NCBI GenBank assembly: GCA_014728295.1
Contig: WJLW01000124.1
Span: 1-64,000, forward strand
Source: Chitinivibrionales bacterium
Lineage (GTDB): Bacteria; Fibrobacterota; Chitinivibrionia; Chitinivibrionales; WJKA01
DNA length: 64,000 nucleotides
Direction: 5' to 3'
The notes below the pieces were generated by a model that did no database searches, was not told the DNA's origin, and saw nothing but the letters and a program-made list of their open reading frames with translations. This document shows positions 35,341 to 44,380 of this stretch, in pieces. A program made the translations under genes and the position numbers. The stretch's first letter is position 1; each line of letters starts with the position of its first letter.

Positions 35341-36216
35341 CTATTTTTCTTCGATACATGCATTTTCGCGTTGCGTCTGCACATAATTGGCAATGACGCG
35401 TTGCTTCTTCTGATTAATGAGTATCGCCTCGATCTGTTCCACCGCTTCGTCAATGGTCAAATAGCGCTCGGGCTGATGATCATAGACTTTTGCGATATGA
35501 TAGCCGAAGCTCGAGCGAAACACACCGGATGGCTTACCAGGCTCAAGTGCAAACACCACTTCATCAAAGTCTGCCACCATCACGCCGCGTTTGATATAGC
35601 CCAGATCACCGCCATTGCCTTTGCAGTCGGAATATGTCTCGGCAACCTGCTCGAACGGCGCGTCGGTATTCAGCGCACGGCCGGCCTGCCGGATTTCGTT
35701 AAGCGCACCGGGCTCCCGGGAGGGCAGATCAATATTTTTTACAATGTGCTTGACATGCACCATCTCCGATTGATAAAAGCGCTGTTTGTTGTGTTTATAA
35801 AATCCGGCCACCTCTTTTTGCTTTGGTTTTGAGACCTTTGCCGTCAGTTTGTCGACAAGCATTTGTACCCGCACGCCCCTGGCGACATTCTCCTTGAAGT
35901 CAAGGAAGTGACCGGGAATCGCATCCATACATCTGCCAAATTGCTCCTCGCCGCCATAGCTGGCCTGTGAAACGCCGACAGCTTCAAGCACAGCCTTCTC
36001 GGAGGGGTGCATATTCCGCCTGAGGGCCCCCTGATGCAACAGCATGCGGTCAATTACATCGGAAAGCGCCTGCTGCCAGAGCCGGGGATGATACCGGGAC
36101 GGATCGGGCGCGGCATGCGCCAGGCGATCGTGTGGATGATATATCGTGCGCAGGCGTTCTGCTTCGGCAGCAACCAGGTTTTGATCGACTTCTTCGCCGT
36201 TGACGTAAACAGCCAT
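35341..36216 (-). CDS. PpiC-type parvulin peptidyl-prolyl isomerase (NifM-like, cytoplasmic)
   Basis: A 291-residue protein with an N-terminal helical region (1-125) and a rotamase domain (about 130-260). Rotamase hallmarks: VHVKHIV, FEQVAETYSDCKGNGGDLGYIKRG and VFRSSFGYHIAKVYDH. There is no signal peptide or membrane anchor, unlike SurA or PrsA, so it should work in the cytoplasm; the layout resembles NifM, which helps nitrogenase iron protein fold. Nitrogenase genes are not seen here. It is the first gene of the parvulin-FGE-EamA group and may assist maturation of an oxygen-sensitive or metal enzyme, but this is inference. Confidence 0.85.
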   Translation of the reverse strand: MAVYVNGEEVDQNLVAAEAERLRTIYHPHDRLAHAAPDPSRYHPRLWQQALSDVIDRMLLHQGALRRNMHPSEKAVLEAVGVSQASYGGEEQFGRCMDAIPGHFLDFKENVARGVRVQMLVDKLTAKVSKPKQKEVAGFYKHNKQRFYQSEMVHVKHIVKNIDLPSREPGALNEIRQAGRALNTDAPFEQVAETYSDCKGNGGDLGYIKRGVMVADFDEVVFALEPGKPSGVFRSSFGYHIAKVYDHQPERYLTIDEAVEQIEAILINQKKQRVIANYVQTQRENACIEEK

Positions 36217-36523
36217 ATACTACTCACTTTGCCAGATCCGGTCTGCGCTCGAGAAAAGACGCGCGCTGTATTCTACATGGAAAGCAATAAATACGCCACC
36301 CTGATGGATAAGCGGCCGGGCATCGGCATGGCAGACCCTGCAAGGTTTCTCCACAACCGCCTATAATATCAAATACTTGTGACTATTTCCGGTAATCAAA
36401 GAGGAGCATGGAGGATACAGGCCCTTGTACAACAGGTGGCAAGTGTTCACAGCAGATTTCGAGCCGGTAATGTCTGGTATTAGCCCCGTGTGTGTACTGC
36501 ATATCGCGCACGGTGCGACCTGA
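36217..36523. other. Intergenic stretch upstream of the parvulin gene
   Basis: A 307-bp region between the GH26-like gene and the parvulin gene, both on the minus strand. I see no coding frame with protein-like composition, no T-tract hairpin and no well-spaced promoter pair. It must contain the promoter of the parvulin operon. Confidence 0.5.
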
Positions 36524-37552
36524 TCATCGCATAACCAGCTTCCTGTCATCTTTTTTGCCGGGGCTGCCCTCGCTCACCCATTGACGAAACGCCTCCAGGG
36601 TTGCGCTATCGGCATCCAGCCTGAAATTTGGTTCGTGCTGCTTGTTATCATTGAACCAGATGAACACTTCAATACACGGATTGCGGTCGATGAAGCGAAA
36701 GAAATTTTTCATCCATTCACTGCGGCGGGCATCTGCAGCACAGCCGACTTCGGCAATCCAGATCGGTTTGTTGAACCGCGCAATGCCGACAAGCGACTTT
36801 GCGAACACCTGTTCAAAGCTCTCCCATCGATGATATTCACTGTGGTGGTCTCCGAAATTGTAGCCGTCAAGCCCCACAATATCTACTACATCATCGCCGG
36901 GATAATAGACCAGTATATCATCTTTGAAAGTGCGGTTTTGCCACAATACGCCGGGACTGAAAATCCACTCGACATTATGCGCCCCCTCCTGATGAAAAAT
37001 AAGGTGCACCCGGCGCCAGGCTTTTTTAAAGTTCTCCGGTTGCTCCCCCCAGGCAAACCAGTCACCATTCATTTCATATCCAAAACGATAATACAGGATC
37101 CGGCGAAATTTGGCAGCCTCGCGCGCAAAAGTGCGAAAATAGCCGTCAAATTCGCCCCGCGCTATGTCGGCCAGCATCCTTTCGTTGCGATTCAGTGTGA
37201 ACCGGTGTGAACGGATGTCATGATTTATCACCGTTTTCATGTGAAAGCCGTCATTGGCCCGGCACACGTCCATCGGAAAACTGCTGCCCACGTCGATGTA
37301 CCACAGCGCATAGGCCGGTGTAACACCAAATATGTTTATTTCGTTCTTCAGATTCTCCCGGTAATTCTTATACAGCTTCGAGGAGAAAAAACCGAATCTT
37401 TCGGCATTTTCTTTGGAGATTTCCCGCTGCTGGATTCCCCGGCATTCACAAAACGCAGCGGGTGGCTGCATGCCTTTATTGACTGATGAGCAAAAGGAGA
37501 GGGCAATCAGTGCGGGAAGGGAGATCAGGACCGTTTGTGCAGAGGGGCGCAT
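36524..37552 (-). CDS. Secreted GH26-like beta-mannanase-type glycoside hydrolase
   Basis: A 342-residue exported enzyme. The N-terminus is a signal peptide with a hydrophobic core ending LIALSFCSS; the cysteine may make it a lipoprotein. The body fits GH26 of clan GH-A: YYRFGYEMNGDWFAWG gives the acid/base Glu160, and IWIAEVGCAAD gives the nucleophile Glu268. ALWYIDVGSSFP near residue 80 is in the expected position of the first barrel strands. GH26 enzymes mainly hydrolyse beta-1,4-mannan, sometimes beta-1,3-xylan or mixed-linkage glucan. It is monocistronic and diverges from lysA across 361 bp. Together with the GH38-like gene it suggests mannose-containing glycans as a carbon source. Confidence 0.8.
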   Translation of the reverse strand: MRPSAQTVLISLPALIALSFCSSVNKGMQPPAAFCECRGIQQREISKENAERFGFFSSKLYKNYRENLKNEINIFGVTPAYALWYIDVGSSFPMDVCRANDGFHMKTVINHDIRSHRFTLNRNERMLADIARGEFDGYFRTFAREAAKFRRILYYRFGYEMNGDWFAWGEQPENFKKAWRRVHLIFHQEGAHNVEWIFSPGVLWQNRTFKDDILVYYPGDDVVDIVGLDGYNFGDHHSEYHRWESFEQVFAKSLVGIARFNKPIWIAEVGCAADARRSEWMKNFFRFIDRNPCIEVFIWFNDNKQHEPNFRLDADSATLEAFRQWVSEGSPGKKDDRKLVMR

Positions 37553-37913
37553 CTTTACCTTCGACAGTTAAGCGAGTAAACAGTGTTCAGCTTTATTTCA
37601 TTGATACCTGCTTCATCATCGTTTTACAGCATCGCAACTCACATTCTCATTACGTGCAGAGACGCAAAAGAGTGTGCTCATGCTCGCCGCATGTTCAATC
37701 TATATTTCATTATAGCCTTAATTTGCAGCCTTGTCACGCGTGGAAAAAGTCAATTTTACACTATGCACGTTGGATTGCTTGTCAAAGGATTGATTATCCT
37801 AATCCGATTTGTCATTGTGCGCATCGCGCTAAGCGGCTATGATTTCCTGAAGTAGCACATGCCATCAAAAATGTATTTTAGTACTGTATTTTCATGAAAT
37901 AGACGGAGCATAC
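37553..37913. other. Divergent intergenic region between the GH26-like gene and lysA
   Basis: A 361-bp AT-rich region that must carry promoters for both divergent genes. An open frame at 37583-37855 (plus) encodes a hydrophobic peptide but has no ribosome binding site and no family resemblance. I found no lysine riboswitch core before lysA. Confidence 0.5.
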
Positions 37914-39218
37914 ATGTCAGAAAAAAAATTGCCGTTGCCGTACAGCGACCTCGAAAAAATCACAGAGACCTTCCCGACGCCGTTTCACCTCTACGATGAA
38001 GCAGCAATGAGCGAGAATGCCCGTTCTTTTCTTGACGCCTTTTCCTGGAACCAGGAATTCAAGCAATATTTTGCGGTCAAAGCAACACCTAGCCCTTTTA
38101 TTATCAAGTTATTATCCGATATCGGCTTTGGCGCCGACTGCAGCTCCCTGGCCGAGTTGGCGCTTTCTGAAAAGTGCGGTCTTGCCGGTGATGAACTAAT
38201 GTTTTCATCCAATGATACACCGGCAGAGGAATTCGCAAAGGCACGCGAGCTTGGGGCAATTATCAATCTCGACGACATCTCCCATATCGATTATCTGCAA
38301 GAATGCTGCGGCTTGCCTCAACTGATTTCATTCCGCTACAATCCCGGCAACCTGCGCGAAGGCAACATCATTATCGGTGAGCCCAAAGAGGCTAAATACG
38401 GATTTACGCGCCCGCAAATATTCGATGCGCTTAAAATCTGTATGCGCCGAGGAGTCAAGCGTTTTGGCCTGCACACCATGGTAGCCTCCAATGAACTCGA
38501 CGCAGATTTTTTTCTCGAAACCGCAAAAATGATGTTCGAGCTTGCCGTTGAAGTCAAAAAGGAACTGGATATTTCGGTCGAATTTCTTAATCTGGGTGGG
38601 GGTATTGGTATTCCCTATCAACCTGAAGACAAGGCCGTCGACCTGCACGACCTGGGGCGTCGCATCAAAGAGATGTACGATCAGTTCATCGTTCCGGCAC
38701 ATTTGCACCCGATGAAAATATGCATGGAATGCGGACGTGTCATCACCGGACCATACGGCTACCTCGTTAGCCGCGTTTTACATAAAAAAGAAACCTATAA
38801 AAAATATGTCGGTCTCGACTCCAGCATGGCCGACCTGATGCGTCCGGCAATCTATGAGGCCTACCATCACATCACCGTTGCCAATAAACAGCATGAAGAG
38901 TCCACCGAAACCTACGACGTGACCGGCTCCCTTTGTGAGAATAATGATAAATTTGCCGTTAATCGCAAGCTGCCTCGAATTGAAGTGGGCGATCTGCTGG
39001 TCATCCACGACACCGGTGCGCATGGGCACGCTATGGGTTTTAATTACAATGGCAAACTGCGCTCGGCGGAACTGCTGCTGCGTCCGGATGGTGAAGTCAA
39101 GCAGATCCGGCGCGCTGAAACGCTGGACGACTACTTTGCGACGCTTAATTTCGATGATTTGGCTGAATTCCAGACACGCACAGACGCAGAGAGTGCGCAA
39201 AAAACGCAACAGGTGTAG
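37914..39218 (+). CDS. lysA: Diaminopimelate decarboxylase-type fold-III PLP decarboxylase
   Basis: A 434-residue fold-type III PLP enzyme. FAVKATPSP carries the PLP-lysine Lys56; LNLGGGIGIPY (about 225-235) is the phosphate-binding glycine loop; MECGRVITGPYGYLV, the SLCENNDKFA motif with its cysteine, and GAHGHAMGFNYN complete the LysA pattern. It should decarboxylate meso-diaminopimelate to lysine in the cytoplasm. The family also contains ornithine and carboxynorspermidine decarboxylases, but the SLCEN.D motif favours DAP. GGAG precedes ATG 37914. It lies 290 bp before metY, so aspartate-family amino acid genes cluster here. Confidence 0.9.
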   Translation: MSEKKLPLPYSDLEKITETFPTPFHLYDEAAMSENARSFLDAFSWNQEFKQYFAVKATPSPFIIKLLSDIGFGADCSSLAELALSEKCGLAGDELMFSSNDTPAEEFAKARELGAIINLDDISHIDYLQECCGLPQLISFRYNPGNLREGNIIIGEPKEAKYGFTRPQIFDALKICMRRGVKRFGLHTMVASNELDADFFLETAKMMFELAVEVKKELDISVEFLNLGGGIGIPYQPEDKAVDLHDLGRRIKEMYDQFIVPAHLHPMKICMECGRVITGPYGYLVSRVLHKKETYKKYVGLDSSMADLMRPAIYEAYHHITVANKQHEESTETYDVTGSLCENNDKFAVNRKLPRIEVGDLLVIHDTGAHGHAMGFNYNGKLRSAELLLRPDGEVKQIRRAETLDDYFATLNFDDLAEFQTRTDAESAQKTQQV

Positions 39219-39386
39219 TCTTCTCTTTTGTGCTCTCTGAGTCCTCCGTGTTCAATCTTTTTGTTTCAAACACAGCTCATATCGATGAACCGCCGGCCGA
39301 CCCGTATGCCCGGCGAAAAACGACGGCAACAATTGATAAATTCGCCGGCCCAGTGTTATCGACAAAGAATGATTAGTGACCGTGTC

Positions 39387-39444
39387 TTGTTTCCTCGACA
39401 ACATCGATATATTTTAATGTTTACTAAACCAGTAAAGTTAGTAA
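39387..39444 (+). promoter_or_regulatory. metY promoter candidate and adjacent competing hairpins
   Basis: TTGTTT (39387-39392) and TATTTT (39410-39415) are 17 bp apart. Directly downstream, TTACTAA (39421-39427) can pair perfectly with TTAGTAA (39438-39444), or TTTACT (39420-39425) can pair with AGTAAA (39431-39436). The two pairings exclude each other. This could be an operator or a small RNA switch in the metY leader. No SAM riboswitch consensus could be fitted to the 290-bp region. Confidence 0.35.
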
Positions 39445-39508
39445 GGTTTGGTGTTTGTGCCAGGTAATCAAACTATCTCTACTGCATTTTAATGAGAAGG
39501 AGAAGTCG

Positions 39509-40804
39509 ATGAGCAACAAAAAGTACCATCTTGAAACACAGGCTCTGCATGCAGGACAATCCCCGGATCCAACAACCGGGGCGCGCGGCATACCGGTGTA
39601 TCGCACGAGCTCCTACGTATTCGACAATACCGAGCATGCCGCCAACCTGTTTGCGCTCAAAGAGCTGGGCAATATTTACACGCGCATAATGAATCCAACC
39701 CAGGACATTCTCGAAAAGCGTGTTGCGGAGATGGAGGGCGGAGCTGCCGGTCTTGCGCTTGCTTCGGGAACCTCGGCAATATTCTATTCCATAATCAACC
39801 TCTGCCGGGCAGGAGAGGAAATCGTTTCCGCCAATAATCTTTACGGTGGATCATATACCATGTTTGACAGCATCCTGCCTCAGTTCAACATCAACGTAAA
39901 GCTTGTCGATCACGACAAGCCGGAGGCGTTTGAGGCCGCTATCACGGACAAAACGCGTGCGATCTATGCGGAAACCATCGGCAATCCGGTGCTGGGGGTT
40001 ACCGATATCGAAGCGCTTTCCGAAATTGCAAACAAACACCATTTACCGTTGATCATCGACTCGACATTCACGACCCCCTACCTGCTCAACCCCATCGAAC
40101 ACGGCGCCGATATCGTGGTGCACAGCCTGACCAAATGGCTGGGCGGACATGGCGCAGGGATCGGTGGCGTTGTCGTTGATTCGGGCAGGTTTGACTGGAC
40201 CGATTCGAAATTCAGTTTGTACAACGAGCCGGACCATTCCTACCACGGAGTTCGCTACGCGCATGATCTGGGCGATCTCAATCCGCTTGCATTCATACTG
40301 CGCATGCGTCTGGTACCGCTGCGCAATCTGGGGGCCTGCATCTCACCCGATAACGCGTGGATGTTTTTGCAGGGCATCGAAACACTCCATTTACGCATGC
40401 AACGCCATTGCGAAAATGCGCTGGCGATTGCAGAATTTCTCAGGGGTCATAGACATGTCAGTTGGGTACGCTATCCCGGACTTGAGGAAGACCCGGCGTA
40501 TACAACAGCCCGCACATACCTCAAAAAAGGCTTTGGCGGGATGGTTGTATTCGGCGTCAAAGGCGGGTATGATGCGGCAGTCAAGGTAATAAACTCCATT
40601 GAGCTGTTCTCACACCTGGCTAATGTCGGCGATGCGAAAAGCCTCATTTTGCATCCATCGTCCACCTCCCATTCCCAGCTCAGCGAAGAACAGCAGGCTG
40701 CCGGCGGCCTGACGCCGGAGCTTATCCGTTTGTCAATCGGTATCGAAAACAAGGATGATCTGGTTGCTGCGCTGGATGAGGCGCTCAATGCAGCGCACAG
40801 ATAA
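39509..40804 (+). CDS. metY: O-acetylhomoserine sulfhydrylase-type PLP enzyme
   Basis: A 431-residue Cys/Met metabolism PLP enzyme of the MetY subgroup: longer than MetB and with the characteristic N-terminal TQALHAGQSPDPTTGARGIPVYRTSSY. HSLTKWLGGHGAG places the PLP-lysine at Lys209. The insertion between about 220 and 270 (PDHSYHGVRYA) and LILHPSSTSHSQL near the C-terminus fit O-acetyl-homoserine aminocarboxypropyltransferases. It makes homocysteine from O-acetylhomoserine and sulfide. ATG 39509 has GAGAAGGAG upstream. A strong hairpin terminator follows it and abuts the next PLP gene. Confidence 0.93.
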   Translation: MSNKKYHLETQALHAGQSPDPTTGARGIPVYRTSSYVFDNTEHAANLFALKELGNIYTRIMNPTQDILEKRVAEMEGGAAGLALASGTSAIFYSIINLCRAGEEIVSANNLYGGSYTMFDSILPQFNINVKLVDHDKPEAFEAAITDKTRAIYAETIGNPVLGVTDIEALSEIANKHHLPLIIDSTFTTPYLLNPIEHGADIVVHSLTKWLGGHGAGIGGVVVDSGRFDWTDSKFSLYNEPDHSYHGVRYAHDLGDLNPLAFILRMRLVPLRNLGACISPDNAWMFLQGIETLHLRMQRHCENALAIAEFLRGHRHVSWVRYPGLEEDPAYTTARTYLKKGFGGMVVFGVKGGYDAAVKVINSIELFSHLANVGDAKSLILHPSSTSHSQLSEEQQAAGGLTPELIRLSIGIENKDDLVAALDEALNAAHR

Positions 40805-40833
40805 GCCCGGCCTGATTCGGTTTCAGAAATAAA

Positions 40834-40885
40834 ATGACGCCATGCATCAGGCAGAGCAACAGGTGCGTGGCGTCATGCATTTTTT
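40834..40885 (+). terminator. Strong Rho-independent terminator after metY
   Basis: A 15-bp stem (ATGACGCCATGCATC, 40834-40848, with its partner at 40862-40876, including two G-T wobbles) encloses a 13-nt loop and is followed by GCATTTTTT. It ends only 8 bp before the ATG of the next gene, which leaves no room for a promoter between them. Confidence 0.8.
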
Positions 40886-40893
40886 GGTAAGTA

Positions 40894-42057
40894 ATGGATC
40901 ACGAAACCAGAGACACTATCAATAAAGACACCAATATCCTTCATGGCGGCGGAGCTCGCGACCCGTTTACCGGCGCGCTCAGCATCCCGATTTATAACGC
41001 GTCCACCTACCACCAATCCAACGTGGACGTAATGCAGGACTTCCTCTACGGACGATCGCAGAACCCGACCCGCAAAGCCCTGGAAGAATCGCTTGCCGCT
41101 CTGGAGCACGCAACCGAAGCATACGCCTTTACCTCCGGGATGGCCGCAATTTCCGCAGCGATCATGGGCACCTGCCAACAGGGCGATCATCTGGTGGTGA
41201 CGCAGGACATATACGGCGGTACCTACAAGCTACTCACCGACTATCTTCCCCGCTTCGGCATCACGCATACTTTTGCAGATACGACTTCGCTTGACGCACT
41301 GGACAAGGCAATCACGCCGGACACGAAAGCGCTGTTTCTCGAATCACCGTCAAATCCGCTTCTCAAAATTGTCGACCTGACCGCAGTCGCCGAGCTGGCT
41401 GCCCGGCGCGAGCTGGTAACGATGATCGACAACACGTTCCTGTCCCCCTATTTGCTTCGACCGCTCGATCTCGGGATCGATCTCAGCATTCACAGTGCGA
41501 CCAAATTTCTGGGCGGGCACAGCGACTTGAGTGCAGGCGCGGTCATGACAAAAAGCGCAGATTTGGGCCGAAACATCAGGTTTGTACAGGTTTTTGCCGG
41601 ATCGATGCTCAATCCGCAGGATTGCTGGCTCATGCTGCGCGGCATCAAAACGCTGGGTGCGCGCATGAAGCAGCAGGAACAGTCCGCACACACAATCGCC
41701 CGCTGGCTGACGGAGCAGAGCTGGATAGCCTCTGTCAACTTTCCCGGCCTTGCCGAACATCCCGGTCACGACATTCTGGCCCGGCAGGCAGACGGTTTTG
41801 GCTGTGTCATCTCGATGGCTACCGACACACTCCAGCGAGCGCGCCGCATCATAGACAATGTCAAGATCTGGTCGGCCGCAGTAAGCCTGGGCGGTGTTGA
41901 ATCTATCCTCTCCTATCCGGCCCGAATGTCGCATGCGTCTATTCCCAGAGCAGAACGTGACCGGCTGGGTATCCACGAAAAACTGTTGCGATTATCGGTT
42001 GGTCTCGAAGATCCCGGCGATCTCATTGCCGATTTGCAGCGGGCGGCGCACCGTTAG
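40894..42057 (+). CDS. Cystathionine gamma-synthase/lyase-type PLP enzyme
   Basis: A 387-residue member of the Cys/Met metabolism PLP family, shorter than the upstream MetY and of the MetB/MetC/CGL size. HSATKFLGGHSDLSAGAV carries Lys204, the PLP-lysine; YNASTYHQS and the SGMAAISA loop are present; SLGGVESILSYPARMSHAS is the C-terminal specificity segment. It could be cystathionine gamma-synthase, beta-lyase or methionine gamma-lyase; sequence alone does not decide. The gene begins only 8 bp after the metY terminator hairpin and lacks a clear Shine-Dalgarno, which suggests expression by read-through control or a promoter inside metY. Confidence 0.9.
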   Translation: MDHETRDTINKDTNILHGGGARDPFTGALSIPIYNASTYHQSNVDVMQDFLYGRSQNPTRKALEESLAALEHATEAYAFTSGMAAISAAIMGTCQQGDHLVVTQDIYGGTYKLLTDYLPRFGITHTFADTTSLDALDKAITPDTKALFLESPSNPLLKIVDLTAVAELAARRELVTMIDNTFLSPYLLRPLDLGIDLSIHSATKFLGGHSDLSAGAVMTKSADLGRNIRFVQVFAGSMLNPQDCWLMLRGIKTLGARMKQQEQSAHTIARWLTEQSWIASVNFPGLAEHPGHDILARQADGFGCVISMATDTLQRARRIIDNVKIWSAAVSLGGVESILSYPARMSHASIPRAERDRLGIHEKLLRLSVGLEDPGDLIADLQRAAHR

Positions 42058-42139
42058 GGCCAATTTACTATTTTCGGTAGCTTTACACAGCTTTTTCGAC
42101 AGTACTCTTTCACGCTTAAAAAAGAACGGACATTCCCCA

Positions 42140-43357
42140 ATGCCTGCAATCGAAGTAACTTCCAACGTCTACTGGATTGGCGTTAACGATCGCACGACCG
42201 ATTTATTCGAAGGACTCTGGCCGATTACCCCTGAAGGTGTTTCTTACAACAGCTATCTCATCAAAGATGAAAAACCGGCACTGATCGATTTGACCAAGGC
42301 CATGAAATCGGACGATTATTTTGCACAGATCGCCGAGGTAATCAGTTTGAGCGAAATAAAGTATGTCGTCATCAATCACGTTGAGCCCGATCACACGGGG
42401 GTAGTGCGCGTGCTCAGGCAACTGGCGCCGGACACTACGATCGTTTGCACTCCGCGTGCGGTCAAGCTGCTCGAAGCTTTTTACGACATCACCGAAAACA
42501 TTCAGGTAGTTGCCGATGGCGAGACGCTTTCACTGGGCACCACGACACTCCACTTTCATCACATCCCTTTTGTACACTGGCCCGAAACCATGGCAACGTA
42601 TGACGAATCTTCGAAGGTAGTGTTCACCTGCGATGCATTTGGCGGATACGGGGCCCTGCGAGGCAATATCTTCGACGACCAGAATGCCGACATTGACTTT
42701 TACGAAAAGGAATCGTTGCGCTACTTCTCCAATATTGTTGCCAAATATCATGCATCGGTCACCAAAGCAATCGACAAGCTCAGCGCAATAGACATTGGCA
42801 TCATTGCGCCGTCACACGGGCTGATCTGGCGAGATCGTCCACAACGCATACTTGAGCTGTATCGCACCTGGTCGGCATACGGCAAGACCGGCGGGGAGCT
42901 TGGAATCACCATTATTTACGGCACGCTGTACGGAAATACGGAAGCGATCATGAATGCGATCGGCATGGGCATTTCAAGCAAAAATGTGCCTTTCGAAATA
43001 CATGACGTATCACGCGAGCATGGCAGCTACATGCTGAATTCGCTGTGGAAGAACAGAGGCGTGTTGATTGGTGCACCAACCTATGAGGGGGGCATTTTTC
43101 CGCCACTGGGCGATATTGTCAGGCTGGCCGGATCTAAAAGCATGCGCAACAAAATCGCCGGCATTTTCGGAAGCTATGGCTGGCAAACCAACGGCCCGTC
43201 CAAAGAACTTGGTCCCATTTTCGAGGCCAACAAGTGGAGTTTGGCGGATACCTTGCTCATCAATGGCGGCGCGACCGGTGACGAGCTCAAGCAGGCCGAA
43301 GCATTTGGGAAAAAGTTTGCGGATGCCGTTATTGCAGGAGGCAAACAATCTGCTTAA
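42140..43357 (+). CDS. fprA: Flavodiiron protein (A-type flavoprotein, oxygen/NO reductase)
   Basis: A 405-residue flavodiiron protein. The N-terminal metallo-beta-lactamase-like domain (1-250) carries the diiron ligands in NHVEPDHTG (His80, Glu82, Asp84, His85), then FVHWPETM, a D-containing TCDAFGGYG, and SHGLIWR. The C-terminal flavodoxin domain (about 258-400) starts with IIYGTLYGNTE for FMN phosphate binding and has GAPTYEGGIFPP. It reduces O2 to water or NO to N2O with electrons from rubredoxin and protects anaerobes. ATG 42140 is chosen because the canonical N-terminus starts there; the frame is open upstream inside the preceding gene. It has no C-terminal rubredoxin or flavin reductase extension. 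Confidence 0.95.
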   Translation: MPAIEVTSNVYWIGVNDRTTDLFEGLWPITPEGVSYNSYLIKDEKPALIDLTKAMKSDDYFAQIAEVISLSEIKYVVINHVEPDHTGVVRVLRQLAPDTTIVCTPRAVKLLEAFYDITENIQVVADGETLSLGTTTLHFHHIPFVHWPETMATYDESSKVVFTCDAFGGYGALRGNIFDDQNADIDFYEKESLRYFSNIVAKYHASVTKAIDKLSAIDIGIIAPSHGLIWRDRPQRILELYRTWSAYGKTGGELGITIIYGTLYGNTEAIMNAIGMGISSKNVPFEIHDVSREHGSYMLNSLWKNRGVLIGAPTYEGGIFPPLGDIVRLAGSKSMRNKIAGIFGSYGWQTNGPSKELGPIFEANKWSLADTLLINGGATGDELKQAEAFGKKFADAVIAGGKQSA

Positions 43358-43387
43358 GGCAGACCAGTGATTGCGATGCCGCCCGGA

Positions 43388-44380
43388 TCACTCTCCGTCA
43401 ATAATCTTCAGTATCTGCCCGAAGGATTCACAGTAATGCTCACACAAAGCACGAGTGCCGCTTTCGATAATATTTCCGCTACCATACCCGATTGTTGCAA
43501 ATCCCGCCAATCGAATCGAAGCCACGCCCGCGCCACTGTCTTCGATGCCAATGACATGCGCCCGGTCTTGGAACGGAATACCCAGGCCTACCCGGCTGAC
43601 TTCGGCATACAGCCACGGATGTGGTTTGGGCGATAATTCGCCAAGCGTGCCGGTTTCACCGTTGCGCAACGGAAATCCGGCCGTAATGATTGCATCATAA
43701 AACTCTTTCGGATCTCCCATGTCAAGAGTTCGAAACGCTGAGAGTATCTCAGGATACGCCTTTTCATACAGCCCGGACGTAACCAACCCTGTCTTGATGG
43801 TGCGTTCTTTCAATGCCAGCAAGAATTCTTTGATTCCCGGCGCCGGCGTAAATGCATTCTCCTTGCCGCGACCGGCCATGATTTCGGCCATCTCCCGGTG
43901 CGTATGCTCGAAATAGAAATGTCGCGCTTCTTCGACTGTCTTGGTTGGGCAGTATTTAGTAATGCAGTGGCTCAGGTGCTCACTGACGCTATGCCCGGAC
44001 ACGAAAGGAATATCTGCGTCGTCGAGCTTGAATAAAGGATCGTCCAGCAGGCTTGCCGTTGTTTTTTCGATTATCCAGACCCAGAATTCTTCGCTGTGTA
44101 CGCTGGTACCATCCAGATCCATCAGCACGGCCTTGATCGGCCGCTCGATGCCGACCTCGTGGACGGGATAATAGGCAGGATAGCCCAGCGCAGATTGTAC
44201 ATAGGCAATTGTATGGTCGGCAAAGGCGACAAACTCGACCTTGCGATCACCGGTCGCGATTATTGACTGCACGCCATCTTTGCCGACTTTGAACTGTCCG
44301 TCCGAACATTCCCGCAAGCCGACTAATCCGGCGTCATCCTCAACCGCACCAATCCCCGGCACAAAAGCCAACGTGCTCAT
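43388..44380 (-). CDS. HAD-superfamily phosphatase with an unusual N-terminal extension
   Basis: A 330-residue protein. Residues about 82-310 form a HAD hydrolase of the phosphoglucomutase-like subgroup: motif I VLMDLDGTSVHSEEF (nucleophile Asp in DLDGT), motif II TSG, motif III lysine in LSPKPHPWLY, and motif IV GIEDSGAGV. The first 80 residues precede the usual start and contain VEFVAFADHTIAYVQSALGYPAYYPVHEVGIERP, quoted here only as two short strands; they look like a separate small domain I cannot name. It converges with the flavodiiron gene and lies 100 bp after the GHMP kinase on the same strand, so it may dephosphorylate a sugar phosphate made there. Confidence 0.8.
   Translation of the reverse strand: MSTLAFVPGIGAVEDDAGLVGLRECSDGQFKVGKDGVQSIIATGDRKVEFVAFADHTIAYVQSALGYPAYYPVHEVGIERPIKAVLMDLDGTSVHSEEFWVWIIEKTTASLLDDPLFKLDDADIPFVSGHSVSEHLSHCITKYCPTKTVEEARHFYFEHTHREMAEIMAGRGKENAFTPAPGIKEFLLALKERTIKTGLVTSGLYEKAYPEILSAFRTLDMGDPKEFYDAIITAGFPLRNGETGTLGELSPKPHPWLYAEVSRVGLGIPFQDRAHVIGIEDSGAGVASIRLAGFATIGYGSGNIIESGTRALCEHYCESFGQILKIIDGE

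Noticed and set aside
37583-37855. Open frame for a 90-residue hydrophobic peptide between the GH26-like gene and lysA
   Set aside because: No ribosome binding site, no family resemblance, and hydrophobicity explained by AT-rich sequence in a promoter region.
39240-39380. Possible SAM riboswitch before metY, suggested by GC-rich segments and CGGCAAC
   Set aside because: I could not assemble the SAM-I/IV core or a closing P1 stem; a covariance-model search would be needed to decide.
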